Assembly: GCF_017811155.1 (NCBI RefSeq)
Contig: NZ_JACVCV010000005.1
Span: 248,001-312,000, forward strand
From: Lunatimonas salinarum
GTDB taxonomy: Bacteria > Bacteroidota > Bacteroidia > Cytophagales > Cyclobacteriaceae
Length of the DNA stretch: 64,000 bases
Direction of reading: 5' to 3'
The notes below the pieces were generated by a model that saw only the letters and a program-made list of their open reading frames with translations, did not search any database and was not told the origin of the DNA. Position 1 is the stretch's first letter, and every line of letters begins with the position of its first letter. Below are positions 35,827 through 45,292 of this stretch, one piece after another. The position numbers were made by a program, and so were the translations under genes.

Positions 35827-35840
35827 AGGGGATGCTAGAA

Positions 35841-35884
35841 AAAAAAAGGCGGACCATCTAACAAAGATGGTCCGCCTTTTTTTT
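35841..35884. terminator. Bidirectional terminator
   Basis: A stem of about 19 bp (AAAGGCGGACCATCT with AGATGGTCCGCCTTT plus flanking A/T pairs), loop AACAA, A-run before and T-run after. It serves the isomerase operon on the plus strand and the last gene of the exopolysaccharide locus on the minus strand. Confidence 0.93.
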
Positions 35885-35898
35885 CCTATCGGATGAAA

Positions 35899-37059
35899 TC
35901 AATTCATATTGATTTCATCCTTTCTCAGGATATCATCTGCAATCTGAAATTTCCTTTTTGATTTCATCCGATCCTCCTGCACCTTTTCCAAAACCGGCGG
36001 TGCAGCAAGCGTGAGTACTTTCACCCGCTTTAAAGTCTTAGAATCCATCCAAACACCCAACAGCGCAATCGAAACGACCATTAAAGGGAGTAACACATGG
36101 TCATCTAACCCAGCTAACACAAACGAAGTTAGAATAAAAACCGTCTTGACCCCCCCTAAAATAAGGGCTACCTTGTCATGCCCCAGCCCCATCCGGATCA
36201 AAAAATGATGTACATGACTCTTATCCGGCTTAAGTGGTGATTTCCCTTTGGAAATACGTTTTATAAAAATCCGAACGGTATCATAAACAGGTACTATCAG
36301 CAAAGCCAATCCCGCCGCAATCGGTGCCTCCAACTTATATCCTTCCCAAGAGGCCATGGTCCCATTCTTATCCACAAACAAGATAACCAAAGCGGTCAAA
36401 GCAAAACCGAGACTAAGCGAACCCGTATCCCCCATAAAGATTTTGGCCGGATGCCAGTTGAAAAACAAAAAGGAAAGAATTCCCCCGACTAGGGTAAAAC
36501 TAATCAGGCTATAGGCCTCCATTCCGATATGGTGAAACCAAAAACCCAAGACAGAAAAAGAAATAAAACTCAAGGTCCCCGCCAATCCATCCGCCCCATC
36601 TATTAAGTTAAAGGAATTGGTCAGTACAATCAGCAGAAAAAACGTAAGCGACACACTCAGGAGATAAGGCAACTCGTACACCCCCAAAAAACCATAAAAC
36701 CCCGATATGCGAATATCGGCCATGACAATAACAAAAAACGCTGGAATACATTGACCCAGTAGCTTTTGGAATGCAGATAACTCAATCAGGTCATCCCTAA
36801 GACCCACTGAAAACATGATGGCGAAAGCCACCAGAAAATACCGGGTTTGGTTAATCTGCTCAAACTCCATCCAGGCAAAAATGCCGAAAAAAGCAGCCAA
36901 TACAATCGCCACACCTCCCATCGAAGGTATTTTACCTGTATGGATCCTCCTACCTCCGGGGATGTCGGTAAACTTCGCTCTTTTTAACGCGAGTATGATA
37001 ACCGGCGTGATAAGAAACCCAATAAAAAAAGCGGTAGTAAGGGAGAGAAAAATATTCAT
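35899..37059 (-). CDS. WecA/TagO-type undecaprenyl-phosphate sugar-1-P transferase
   Basis: 386 residues, about 11 membrane helices. Signatures of the polyprenyl-phosphate N-acetylhexosamine-1-phosphate transferase family: GRRIHTGKIPSMGGVAI, NLIDGADGLAG (catalytic Asp), FMGDTGSLSLGF and the His-rich loop KSHVHHFLIRMG. It transfers a HexNAc-1-phosphate to undecaprenyl phosphate and so starts repeat-unit assembly on the inner membrane face. It is the only initiating transferase in the locus and lies at its 3' end with a candidate promoter of its own, so it may serve other polymers also. Confidence 0.93.
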   Translation of the reverse strand: MNIFLSLTTAFFIGFLITPVIILALKRAKFTDIPGGRRIHTGKIPSMGGVAIVLAAFFGIFAWMEFEQINQTRYFLVAFAIMFSVGLRDDLIELSAFQKLLGQCIPAFFVIVMADIRISGFYGFLGVYELPYLLSVSLTFFLLIVLTNSFNLIDGADGLAGTLSFISFSVLGFWFHHIGMEAYSLISFTLVGGILSFLFFNWHPAKIFMGDTGSLSLGFALTALVILFVDKNGTMASWEGYKLEAPIAAGLALLIVPVYDTVRIFIKRISKGKSPLKPDKSHVHHFLIRMGLGHDKVALILGGVKTVFILTSFVLAGLDDHVLLPLMVVSIALLGVWMDSKTLKRVKVLTLAAPPVLEKVQEDRMKSKRKFQIADDILRKDEINMN

Positions 37060-37075
37060 GCGTTTTTAATTTCTA

Positions 37076-37083
37076 CAAATATA
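37076..37083 (-). promoter_or_regulatory. Candidate -7 element of WecA-type gene
   Basis: TATATTTG on the minus strand matches TAnnTTTG, giving a leader of about 10 bases. The -33 position has no TTG, so support is partial. Confidence 0.35.
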
Positions 37084-37155
37084 GACACAATTCAATGGTA
37101 ATTGGAAAAAAACCGTCGAATTTATGCAAATGTTCTACTACATACCGTCAACGTA

Positions 37156-38205
37156 TCAACCATAATACGAATTATACCAATTTATAAATTTTGAAACCCC
37201 TAGCTTAATGGAGGTATTAGGTTTATAGCCAAGCTCCCTTTCCAACGCTTCCGTGTCTGCGTAGGTTGAAGGCACATCACCGGGCTGAATCGGTAACAAC
37301 TCCTTTTTTGCTTCTATTCCCAAGGAGTCCTCTATTGCCTTCACGAAATCCATGAGTTTAACGGGCTTGGAGTTACCTATATTGTACACTCTATACGGTG
37401 CTTTTGCTTTGCTCGGGTCTGAGTTGTCTGATTCTAGGTTTGGATCTGCTTGGGGTGGATTGTCTACTACCCGCACCACTCCTTCGACGATATCATCTAT
37501 GTAGGTGAAATCCCGCTGCATCTCCCCGTAATTATACACTTGAATAGGGTTGCCTTCCTTCATAGCCTTGGTAAACAAAAACAAAGCCATGTCCGGTCTC
37601 CCCCAAGGGCCATATACGGTAAAAAACCGCAGACCCGTTGTCGGAATGCCAAAAAGATGACTGTAGGTATGAGCCATTAATTCATTGGCCTTTTTAGAGG
37701 CTGCATACAAAGATACCGGTTGATCTACATTGTGGCTAGTAGAAAAGGGCATTTGGGTATTTGAACCGTATACAGAGCTAGAAGAGGCATACACCAAATG
37801 CTTAACCATATAATGCCTACAGGCTTCCAAAACATTCAAAAATCCGATGATATTAGCTTCAATGTAAGCATCTGGATTGATCAGAGAGTACCGGACACCA
37901 GCCTGGGCTGCTAAGTTTACTACCTTTTCGATACCTTCCTTGGCAAACAATTCAAACAAGCCATCTTTATCCTCCAGTTTGAGTTGCACAAAACGATAAC
38001 TAGGGTATTTGACACTCTGCGCCACTTTACCATAACTGACGGCTTCCCGAGCTATTCCGGTTTCTTTTAGGCGACTGTACTTGAGGTCCACATCGTAATA
38101 ATCATTGATACTATCCAATCCAACCACTTCATCGCCCCGTTCAAGCAAACGCTTGGCAAGGTGCATTCCGATAAATCCGGCAGTGCCGGTGATTAAAATT
38201 TTCAT
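37156..38205 (-). CDS. NAD-dependent sugar epimerase (UDP-glucuronate 4-epimerase-like)
   Basis: About 349 residues of the extended SDR family: Rossmann motif TGTAGFIGMHLAKRLLERG, the LDSINDYYDVDLKYSRL segment characteristic of UDP-glucuronate/galacturonate 4-epimerases, catalytic YAASKKANE and FFTVYGPWGRPDMA. It would supply UDP-galacturonate for the polymer. The frame extends to 38262, but ATG 38205 puts the Rossmann motif at the N-terminus. A hairpin lies upstream at 38231. Confidence 0.92.
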   Translation of the reverse strand: MKILITGTAGFIGMHLAKRLLERGDEVVGLDSINDYYDVDLKYSRLKETGIAREAVSYGKVAQSVKYPSYRFVQLKLEDKDGLFELFAKEGIEKVVNLAAQAGVRYSLINPDAYIEANIIGFLNVLEACRHYMVKHLVYASSSSVYGSNTQMPFSTSHNVDQPVSLYAASKKANELMAHTYSHLFGIPTTGLRFFTVYGPWGRPDMALFLFTKAMKEGNPIQVYNYGEMQRDFTYIDDIVEGVVRVVDNPPQADPNLESDNSDPSKAKAPYRVYNIGNSKPVKLMDFVKAIEDSLGIEAKKELLPIQPGDVPSTYADTEALERELGYKPNTSIKLGVSKFINWYNSYYG

Positions 38206-38230
38206 TTGTTTTGAGTTAGCTACAGGCAAA

Positions 38231-38257
38231 CGATAGGCACAGCTAAGTGGCCTATCG
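38231..38257. promoter_or_regulatory. Hairpin upstream of epimerase gene
   Basis: CGATAGGC and GCCTATCG form a perfect 8-bp stem with an 11-base loop in the 177-base gap between the last glycosyltransferase and the epimerase. Only three Ts follow on the minus strand, so it may be an attenuator or weak terminator. Confidence 0.35.
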
Positions 38258-38382
38258 ACCACAAATTAGGCACAAACCGAAACTAGTGTGACAAATTTGG
38301 ATTCGCAAAAATCAATATAAAAAGCCAAGAATCTCTGCACTGGAGGACCAAGACAGGTTTCATTTTTACGAAAAACCAAAGA

Positions 38383-39201
38383 CTACCTAAGGAATCCTTT
38401 GTAGAATAGTTTTCGAAATGAATTGGGCAAAAGCCTTACGAACATACGAAGGATTACGTTTCTCACAAACTCTAAGCGATTAATAAAGCCAATTCGCATA
38501 AAGTCTCTTTGCACCGCAAATTCTATCTTTCCATATTTCAACCCACCCCTTCTTTTAAATAGGGCGGTACTTACCCGCATAAACAAAAGGCTTTCTTGAA
38601 TATTTGCCAATTTGTAACCACTCATCAACAACCTTGCCCAAAGTTGATAATCTTGCTGATTTGCGTACGGATCATAATTGCCTACCGCTAACACAGCATC
38701 TTTACGAAACATTACCGTTGGATGATTTAAAGGACACCTTTTTTTGGCAAAAGGAAAGAGGTCTTCCGGATCTGCTGGTAATTTTCGATAGCTAACGATG
38801 TTTTCCGGACTATCCTGAAATTCAGCAATCCAAGACCCTACCACTGCAATTTCAGGATGGCTATCCAAAAAGGACACCTGTTTTTCAAATCGCTCGGGAT
38901 GGCAAATATCGTCTGCATCCATCCTAGCTATTAACCCGTATTCACATAATTGTACACCTAAATTAAGCGACTTTCCTAAACCAATATTTTTATCATTTTT
39001 GATCAAGCGCAACGGTAAAACTTCGCTCCACTTTTCAATAACCTCAGCCAAAGCAGCATTTATCGGGCCGTCTTGTATCAGTAGAATCTCAGCCGCTTTA
39101 AGTGTCTGATTGGAAAGACTTTCAAAGCATTCATTGAAATGATTCGGATCATCCTTATCGTAAACACATAGCAAACAGGAAAACTTAGTAGAATTATGCA
39201 T
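38383..39201 (-). CDS. Glycosyltransferase family 2
   Basis: 272 residues with the GT-A fold: SCLLCVYDKDDPNHFNE at the N-terminus, ILLIQDGPIN, the metal-binding DxD in IARMDADDICHPERF and NHPTVMFRKDAVLAVG with the acceptor-site region. It adds one sugar of the repeat unit at the cytoplasmic membrane face; donor unknown. It follows the ATP-grasp gene by 8 bases. Confidence 0.92.
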   Translation of the reverse strand: MHNSTKFSCLLCVYDKDDPNHFNECFESLSNQTLKAAEILLIQDGPINAALAEVIEKWSEVLPLRLIKNDKNIGLGKSLNLGVQLCEYGLIARMDADDICHPERFEKQVSFLDSHPEIAVVGSWIAEFQDSPENIVSYRKLPADPEDLFPFAKKRCPLNHPTVMFRKDAVLAVGNYDPYANQQDYQLWARLLMSGYKLANIQESLLFMRVSTALFKRRGGLKYGKIEFAVQRDFMRIGFINRLEFVRNVILRMFVRLLPNSFRKLFYKGFLR

Positions 39202-39209
39202 AAAAATTG

Positions 39210-40052
39210 TTAGAATAATACTTCAATTCTATCTCCAAAAAATTTATCAAATTTCTCGGGCTTGAATTTCTCTAAACCATTTCCCGGATAATTCGTCAAC
39301 TCACCAAAGTAAACATGATCATTTACCAAAAATAAATCGACTCTTATAAAGGGAAAATCAGCTGAAAGATCCTCTGCTATAGCCAATGCATGCCGCCATT
39401 CCTTTGGCTTCTCCAATGAACCACCTTTCGGAAAATGAAGCTCGAAATCCAAAGGCTGAAAGTCTCTATTATAAATATTTCGGCGATGATCCTCAAATCT
39501 ATCAAGATCTACTTGAATGAACTCGACTTTGCCATGAAAACAAAAAAACTTAAAATCGGGCGGAACTGCTGCCTTATCAGTCTTAAGCAGCTCTTCTACA
39601 ATTAAATAGCGTTTTAATCCTTTATAATTTCGCTCCCTTCCCCTCACATAATAATCAGTTTTCAACCACTTTGTTGTCAACTCACTCACCTCTTTATACC
39701 CATGAATATCTTTGTCAACTATTTTAACCATTTTTGAGCCATGATTTCCTTTTATTACAAATTTTTGAGGAAGCATTTCGTAAATGGATTGAGAAAAGTC
39801 AACGCCATCCCACAGAAGCGGAATTAAGGAACAAGATGGTGCCTTCTCTGCTACAAATTTTCTAACTTGGATACGATCAGAAACCAATACACGAAGCTGG
39901 TTATCTGAATAAATCTTTATGAAATTTATTTTCTCATTGAACGTTTTGGGTCTTAATAGATTCAACAGTTTTCCATGCTTAAACAAAAAAAGCGTCCAAG
40001 TATACAAACTATCTGGAAACCAACGTAATAAGGAAATAAGTAAATCTCTCAT
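39210..40052 (-). CDS. TupA-like ATP-grasp protein
   Basis: 280 residues. PKTFNEKINFIKIY near the N-terminus, the FVIKGNHGSKMVKIVD ATP-binding strand and FPFIRVDLFLVNDHVYFGELTNYPGNG (metal ligands Asp and Glu with Asn) match the TupA-like ATP-grasp family, named after a teichuronopeptide protein. Such proteins in capsule loci are thought to attach amino acids or related groups to uronic acids. That fits the UDP-uronate epimerase in the same locus, but the link is inference. It overlaps the preceding glycosyltransferase gene by 4 bases. Confidence 0.85.
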   Translation of the reverse strand: MRDLLISLLRWFPDSLYTWTLFLFKHGKLLNLLRPKTFNEKINFIKIYSDNQLRVLVSDRIQVRKFVAEKAPSCSLIPLLWDGVDFSQSIYEMLPQKFVIKGNHGSKMVKIVDKDIHGYKEVSELTTKWLKTDYYVRGRERNYKGLKRYLIVEELLKTDKAAVPPDFKFFCFHGKVEFIQVDLDRFEDHRRNIYNRDFQPLDFELHFPKGGSLEKPKEWRHALAIAEDLSADFPFIRVDLFLVNDHVYFGELTNYPGNGLEKFKPEKFDKFFGDRIEVLF

Positions 40053-40840
40053 CGACTCTTCACTGATTTAATAGTACGAACTAGCCTATCCTCACCTAAT
40101 ACGCTTGTTATCATAACCTTTATCCCAAGTAATCCTAACCTTTTGAAAGCAACCAACAAGCCGAAATATTTTCGGTTAACTTTCCAAGAATCACGGGCTC
40201 TGACCAAAGCAGTATTCAAGTCGGTGTAGGACGTAGAAACGCCTCCCAGCTCAAAAACTGAAATAACCTGGTCCAAAAAAACAAAGGGTATTTGGCTAAT
40301 TTTCTGAGCTTTAAGCTTATAATCAGCATCAGCGCTAATCTTTAGTGTAGTATCGAAAAAACTCTCCTTATAAAAACATTTTGGAAAAAACATTGCCTGA
40401 TGATTGGGCACATTATGTTTAAGCCAAGCAGAAATACTATTTTCGTCAACCGATAGAGGCGGAAAATGCCAGGAATCATCATGGGAAGAAACCAAAGCAC
40501 GACCAAAATAAACCGAATTTCTATCAGCTACAGCAGAAGCAAACGAAGCTAACACTAGATTAGAGGCAAAGTAATCTCCTGCATTCAGAAAGATCACGAA
40601 GTCACCAGTAGCAAGTCGAAGTCCTTTGTTCATGGCATCGTAAATTCCTTCGTCAGGTTCGGAAATAAAACAGGAAACAAATTGATCAAATTGACGAACA
40701 ACATCGACAGTACCATCGGTAGACAGACCGTCTACAATAATCACCTCCGTTTGTCGATAGGTCTGCGAGCTGATGGACGAGAGTGTTGTAAATACACCCT
40801 CCCTATCATTGAATACAACAGTAATAATCGAAATTTTCAT
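40049..40840 (-). CDS. Glycosyltransferase family 2
   Basis: 263 residues; SIITVVFNDREGVFTTLSS, EVIIVDGLSTDGTVDVV, FISEPDEGIYDAMNKGL and FLNAGD are classical for GT2 enzymes of the WcaA type that act on lipid-linked repeat units. The start codon overlaps the stop of the Wzy-like gene by 4 bases, and its own stop overlaps the ATP-grasp gene in the same way, so it is in a translationally coupled chain. Confidence 0.93.
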   Translation of the reverse strand: MKISIITVVFNDREGVFTTLSSISSQTYRQTEVIIVDGLSTDGTVDVVRQFDQFVSCFISEPDEGIYDAMNKGLRLATGDFVIFLNAGDYFASNLVLASFASAVADRNSVYFGRALVSSHDDSWHFPPLSVDENSISAWLKHNVPNHQAMFFPKCFYKESFFDTTLKISADADYKLKAQKISQIPFVFLDQVISVFELGGVSTSYTDLNTALVRARDSWKVNRKYFGLLVAFKRLGLLGIKVMITSVLGEDRLVRTIKSVKSR

Positions 40841-42066
40841 TTCAAAAGCATCAATTTTAGATACCCGCCTAATGGGTAGAGCAGCTCTCCGAAGGCTAAA
40901 TACTGGTAAACGCCGGAACCTGAATTGATTGACGCATAGACTCTATAAATGGCTATAACTACAACCAAACCAATGACCCAAGGAAAATATCTTGTGGGGA
41001 AACGCTTTGCTGCTACACTGCCAAACGACAAAGCAATCATAGGAAGTGAAAAAATAAACAATCGCTCATAAATAATCTGCGCCTCTGGAAGCATTAAAAA
41101 AAATCCAATTACAAAGAAGTTGACCACAAAGGATATTGAAACAAAACGGTCGTAGTTAAAGAATCCAACGTAGCCGATGAACAAGAAAACAATCAATAGC
41201 GATTTAAAATAAAACGCCGTTCGCTCCACGCCATCTCTCTCCAAATAACTCAAAATTTTCGAGAATCCCAATCCGTTGGCCAGAAAGTCAACAAGGGGTT
41301 TAAATAATACAGGAAAAATAACCAGAATACCTAGACAGAAAACAATAAACTTGACTTTAGAGGTGCCTTTATTAACAAACTCAGCATAAAATATAACCAG
41401 AAAAGCAAATGCAAAGGTAACCATCTGAAAAAACGCTGAGATAACCAGCAAAAAGTAGCCTCTATGCTTACTCAATGGTAACTCAGTCAATCCGATACAA
41501 AAGACCAAAAACGACACCTGCGCTCGAAAGAGATGTGCATTGGAATAAGACCCATCTGGAAATAAAAATAGATAGCAAAGGACAACCAAGATAAACCGAC
41601 TCTCATCAATCCTTCTACAAAGGAATATTATTAGAATGGCGGTTAATAAATAATGCGAAAAAATAAAAACTTCATCGCTCCCATTAAAATAGTTTTTCAA
41701 CACCCACCATGGGAGATACCAAAGTGGTTCGTAGTCTCCAAGCCTGGCAAAAAAACGAGAAAATAGCTCGATAAATGAAACGTTGTCGAGCTCGTTATAT
41801 CTTACCAAATATTGGATAACATCATCTCCCGAAGACGCGGTCCAGAAAACTCCATAATCCCTGAAATAAAAGACGAAAACAAGAAATACTAAAACGAAAA
41901 TCTTGCTAAAGAGAGAGAAAAAAGGTAATCCAGAATAGTTATAGAAAAATGCCAGTAAGAATAAAAGGTATAAAGGAGAAAAAAAAAAGCTAACACCGAT
42001 CAACGCATAAGGGACTACAAAAGCATAGCTATACCAGCGACCAATCGTTGGACTATTTGTTGTCAT
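40837..42066 (-). CDS. EpsG/Wzy-like polysaccharide polymerase
   Basis: 409 residues, mostly hydrophobic, with about 11 membrane segments and one large loop (around VIQYLVRYNELDNVSFIEL), the layout of EpsG/Wzy polymerases. It would polymerise flipped repeat units at the periplasmic face. The call rests on topology and position between glycosyltransferases in a locus with Wzx and Wzz; Wzy proteins have little sequence conservation. Confidence 0.82.
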   Translation of the reverse strand: MTTNSPTIGRWYSYAFVVPYALIGVSFFFSPLYLLFLLAFFYNYSGLPFFSLFSKIFVLVFLVFVFYFRDYGVFWTASSGDDVIQYLVRYNELDNVSFIELFSRFFARLGDYEPLWYLPWWVLKNYFNGSDEVFIFSHYLLTAILIIFLCRRIDESRFILVVLCYLFLFPDGSYSNAHLFRAQVSFLVFCIGLTELPLSKHRGYFLLVISAFFQMVTFAFAFLVIFYAEFVNKGTSKVKFIVFCLGILVIFPVLFKPLVDFLANGLGFSKILSYLERDGVERTAFYFKSLLIVFLFIGYVGFFNYDRFVSISFVVNFFVIGFFLMLPEAQIIYERLFIFSLPMIALSFGSVAAKRFPTRYFPWVIGLVVVIAIYRVYASINSGSGVYQYLAFGELLYPLGGYLKLMLLK

Positions 42067-43322
42067 CTAGCTATAGGGTGATTTTTCAGGAAACGGGTAC
42101 TAAAATCCAAATACCTTTTAACTACTACCTCCCCGCTGAAATTCTCCAGTACAAAACGACGTGAACCTTTCCCTAATTCAACAGAATGGTGAATACTCCA
42201 GCTAATCCCCAGGGCCAAATCAATTCCAGACACTTCAGAAGCAAGATATCCGGTCACTTTATGATTTACCATATCCGAATTACCTCCTATGTCAAAGCAA
42301 ACGACTCCAGTTCCCGAAGACATACTTTCCATGATGAAATTTGACAGGTTTTCCTGTAGAGAGGGCACTACAGAAATGTCGGCGGCATTGAAAACGAGGT
42401 TTATGGCCAAGTCATCCTGAAACTTGCCAAGGTAGATTGTCCTATACCGAAAAACAGGGCTGTTGACCGATTGGCTTGCTCCAAGCACCAAAATTTCAAC
42501 CTCTTCCTCGTCAAAATCCAGCCTTTTTATCGCCTCCGCCAAATACGTAAAGCCCTTCCGCTTGTCCGACGTAGCAGACATGGCTCCAAATAGTATATGT
42601 TTTTTGCTTGGGTCCAAACCCATCAAGGACTTTGCAAATCCTTTGTCAATAGGTTTAAAAACATTAGAATCAATGGTATTTGGAATACTTACGACTTCTT
42701 TTCCTTGAAAAACCTTAGATTTTAAAGCTTCATTAGCTATCCATTTACTTAACCCATTAACAATTAAATTGGGATGCCTTTTAACCGCAAACAACTTCCT
42801 GTCAAAATTACGATAGGCTAAATCCTTCAATTTTGAGGACCCAAGCACTGGACATTTTCCACAATGGTTAAGAAACTTGCCGCAAAATTGATCGTAGTGA
42901 CAACCACCGGTAAAAGCCCACATATCATGCAAAGTCCAAATTATCGGCTTCTTTATTTTCGGAATATCTTCAATTCTTAAGAAACCACCCGCAACCCAAT
43001 GAAGGTTAACTATATCAGCATTAGATTCGTTAATATACCGAAGTAATCGGCCCGTAGGCAAAAAGTTTGATGAAAATAATTCATCCTGCCTTTTCCTGTA
43101 AAGCATAAGTGGAATGGAATCTAACGTAGGAACCGTAGCTACAAGACCCTTTTTAAATTTATCTGATCCCGATAGGCAAACAATAGATTCTTCCCCTGAT
43201 TGCTTAAATTGAACAACCATTTGGGAATCAATACCTTGCTTTAAAAACGCGATATGGAGCCGATATGCAGCTTTAGCAGCTCCGCCTAACACGTCCGCAT
43301 TATTAACTATTAATACCCTCAC
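42063..43322 (-). CDS. Glycosyltransferase family 4 (GT-B)
   Basis: 419 residues: N-terminal NNADVLGGAAKAAYRLH, a mid-domain LHDMWAFTGGCHYDQFC with Cys-rich stretch, and the C-terminal donor site QENLSNFIMESMSSGTGVV carrying the E-x7-E type motif. The HDMWxxTGGCHY segment is common in WcaC/WcaL-like transferases of Bacteroidota. It adds a sugar to the lipid-linked unit. The stop overlaps the polymerase start by 4 bases. Confidence 0.92.
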   Translation of the reverse strand: MRVLIVNNADVLGGAAKAAYRLHIAFLKQGIDSQMVVQFKQSGEESIVCLSGSDKFKKGLVATVPTLDSIPLMLYRKRQDELFSSNFLPTGRLLRYINESNADIVNLHWVAGGFLRIEDIPKIKKPIIWTLHDMWAFTGGCHYDQFCGKFLNHCGKCPVLGSSKLKDLAYRNFDRKLFAVKRHPNLIVNGLSKWIANEALKSKVFQGKEVVSIPNTIDSNVFKPIDKGFAKSLMGLDPSKKHILFGAMSATSDKRKGFTYLAEAIKRLDFDEEEVEILVLGASQSVNSPVFRYRTIYLGKFQDDLAINLVFNAADISVVPSLQENLSNFIMESMSSGTGVVCFDIGGNSDMVNHKVTGYLASEVSGIDLALGISWSIHHSVELGKGSRRFVLENFSGEVVVKRYLDFSTRFLKNHPIAR

Positions 43323-43368
43323 TTGAATTCAATTTTTCTATATGACACTGAAACCTAGGCATGTCAAA

Positions 43369-44358
43369 TTAAATCCTAAAACTATTAACAAGCTTTAAAC
43401 ATTTAAATAGAAGATCCCGTCTATAAAACTGAAAAGCAAAAGGAACCACAAAGGGATTATCAATATCCAAAGAATCGAACTTATTCATCAATCTTTTGTA
43501 CGTAGAAATATAATTACTAACTACCAAATCATTTGAAAATCCATTGTAAAATGATTCAAACAAGCAAAATAATTTTTCATTTAAATATATCGAAATAACC
43601 TTACCTTTTACTCTATATCCATTAACATTATTCCTCTTAATAATCTTATTATAACTAACTAAATAGCGACTTTTAAAAACTACTCCACCGATGTTAAAAT
43701 TATCATAAATATCTAAACAATCTAGCAAAATAGAATAATAATTCGCCACCAGATCCTGAATATCAGCCCCATTCAAAGAACCATTAAAATAATTCTCTCT
43801 TGCCTCAGAGCTAACTTTCAAAGCATTATATTTATCAGAAAAATTATCTATCGATTGACAAATATTCTTAAACAATAATAACAAATCTCTATCGGACCTC
43901 TTTCCTTTTATGAAAAAAGACGGAGAAATTGAAATAAGAAAGGTTGCCCAAATTAAATTTAAAAAATTTGAATGTTCCTCACTTTGCAATTTTGGTATAT
44001 AGTTACAAACATTATACTCCAAATTTAAACCATATAGGGTATGCATAAAGGTTAAATCAGGCAAAATAGACTCTGGGATTATCAATGGGTCATGGAAAAA
44101 CAAATACTTTCTAACTGAATCTTGTTCGATATAATTAAGTATCTGTTTCCTCTCTTTGCTAAATTGACTATCCTTTAAACATATCAAAACATCTAGATCT
44201 GAAATAGACGGAAAAGAAGGATTTCCAAACTGTCCATAAAGAACCAAACTTAAATGCTTTTTACAAAACTCTCCGAGATCGTAAAAAGAATCTTGATAAT
44301 CTTCACTTGTTAAAACTCGCAATCCGTGTTTATACATATCTCTTAGACTCAGAAACAA
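43369..44358 (-). CDS. Nucleotidyltransferase-fold protein, second of tandem pair
   Basis: 329 residues of unfamiliar sequence. LVLYGQFGNPSFPSISDLDVLICL (about residues 38-60) has the layout of a minimal nucleotidyltransferase site, a Gly-x-Gly turn and then D-x-D, as in the gene just upstream, but the usual GS is GQFG. The remainder is helical with no named domain, and no membrane helix or signal is present. It overlaps the upstream gene by 29 bases, showing tight coupling. Notably AT-rich compared with flanking genes. It could transfer a nucleotide or phosphate-containing group to a sugar or protein, or have lost activity; the function is unknown. Confidence 0.7.
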   Translation of the reverse strand: MFLSLRDMYKHGLRVLTSEDYQDSFYDLGEFCKKHLSLVLYGQFGNPSFPSISDLDVLICLKDSQFSKERKQILNYIEQDSVRKYLFFHDPLIIPESILPDLTFMHTLYGLNLEYNVCNYIPKLQSEEHSNFLNLIWATFLISISPSFFIKGKRSDRDLLLLFKNICQSIDNFSDKYNALKVSSEARENYFNGSLNGADIQDLVANYYSILLDCLDIYDNFNIGGVVFKSRYLVSYNKIIKRNNVNGYRVKGKVISIYLNEKLFCLFESFYNGFSNDLVVSNYISTYKRLMNKFDSLDIDNPFVVPFAFQFYRRDLLFKCLKLVNSFRI

Positions 44359-45292
44359 AACAATCTACATGTTTCCGCTTCAACGAATTAATACTTAAAT
44401 TAAACAAATTACTAGAATTAACCCTAGGTGAAAATTTCCGAGAGAATAACCGCCATAAAAATGGATCCCGAAAAAAATTTGTCAATCTAGCAAACATCCG
44501 GAATTTATAGGATTCAGTGATTAAACCCCAGTTTTTGCGACAGTCTGTAGCCCATTCAATACAAAACAAAGCATCTCTACTAAAAATCAAATCTGCTTTT
44601 TGAATTGAACTTTTTTTATCTAGATCATTACCGATAGTCTGAAAAATAAACGCAGGCATTAAAGCAAATGATCCAACCAAACATTTCAAATCATATGTAT
44701 TAATTTTATTCCTAATCAACAAATCAAAAAGACGTTCAATATTATCACAGGTCACATAAATATTTCTTCTTAAGCCGAGTAGACTTCTAGTTTTATCAAT
44801 ATTACCCACAAACTTGCTATTTCCTAGGATACGAAAGGAATTCCGCACTACGCTTACTGGCATATAGGAATCATCGTAATGAACCAAATCCTCAGAAAAA
44901 CAACCCCAATGTCCATGGTGCTGCAAAGGATCAATCCGGCAAAACTCCATATCAATTTTAGACAGAATTTTGGATATCGAGGGTAAAACACCATCATTAT
45001 TCGCTTTCTCGAAATTGATTATTACAAAATCATCAATATCAGAAAACGGGGTGGTCGAATCATCTACCCAGCTTCCATGGAGGAACACAGAAACATAATC
45101 CTTGTATTGATCGAGTCCATCAAAAAGAGCGTTAATACTGTCTGCCTTAGAATTCTCTTTGACATCTAATTCAAAAGGGATAAGATTAGTATTATCAGCA
45201 AGGACTGCCTCTTTGTTTTTACTTCTCCTTATTAACGACAAAATCGAAAATACAGTACTATGTGATCGAATAAACCTATTTATATCTCTCAT
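44330..45292 (-). CDS. Nucleotidyltransferase-fold protein, first of tandem pair
   Basis: 320 residues. FLHGSWVDDSTTPFSDIDDFVII (about residues 88-112) is the canonical hG[GS]-x9-13-D[DE]x[DE] signature of the DNA polymerase beta-like nucleotidyltransferase superfamily, with all catalytic acids present. A further conserved HHGHWGCF (around 147) is unusual. The C-terminal half is helical. It starts 4 bases inside the wzx stop and overlaps the second nucleotidyltransferase-like gene. I do not recognise a named family; a role in decorating the repeat unit is inferred from position only. Confidence 0.75.
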   Translation of the reverse strand: MRDINRFIRSHSTVFSILSLIRRSKNKEAVLADNTNLIPFELDVKENSKADSINALFDGLDQYKDYVSVFLHGSWVDDSTTPFSDIDDFVIINFEKANNDGVLPSISKILSKIDMEFCRIDPLQHHGHWGCFSEDLVHYDDSYMPVSVVRNSFRILGNSKFVGNIDKTRSLLGLRRNIYVTCDNIERLFDLLIRNKINTYDLKCLVGSFALMPAFIFQTIGNDLDKKSSIQKADLIFSRDALFCIEWATDCRKNWGLITESYKFRMFARLTNFFRDPFLWRLFSRKFSPRVNSSNLFNLSINSLKRKHVDCFVSESKRYV

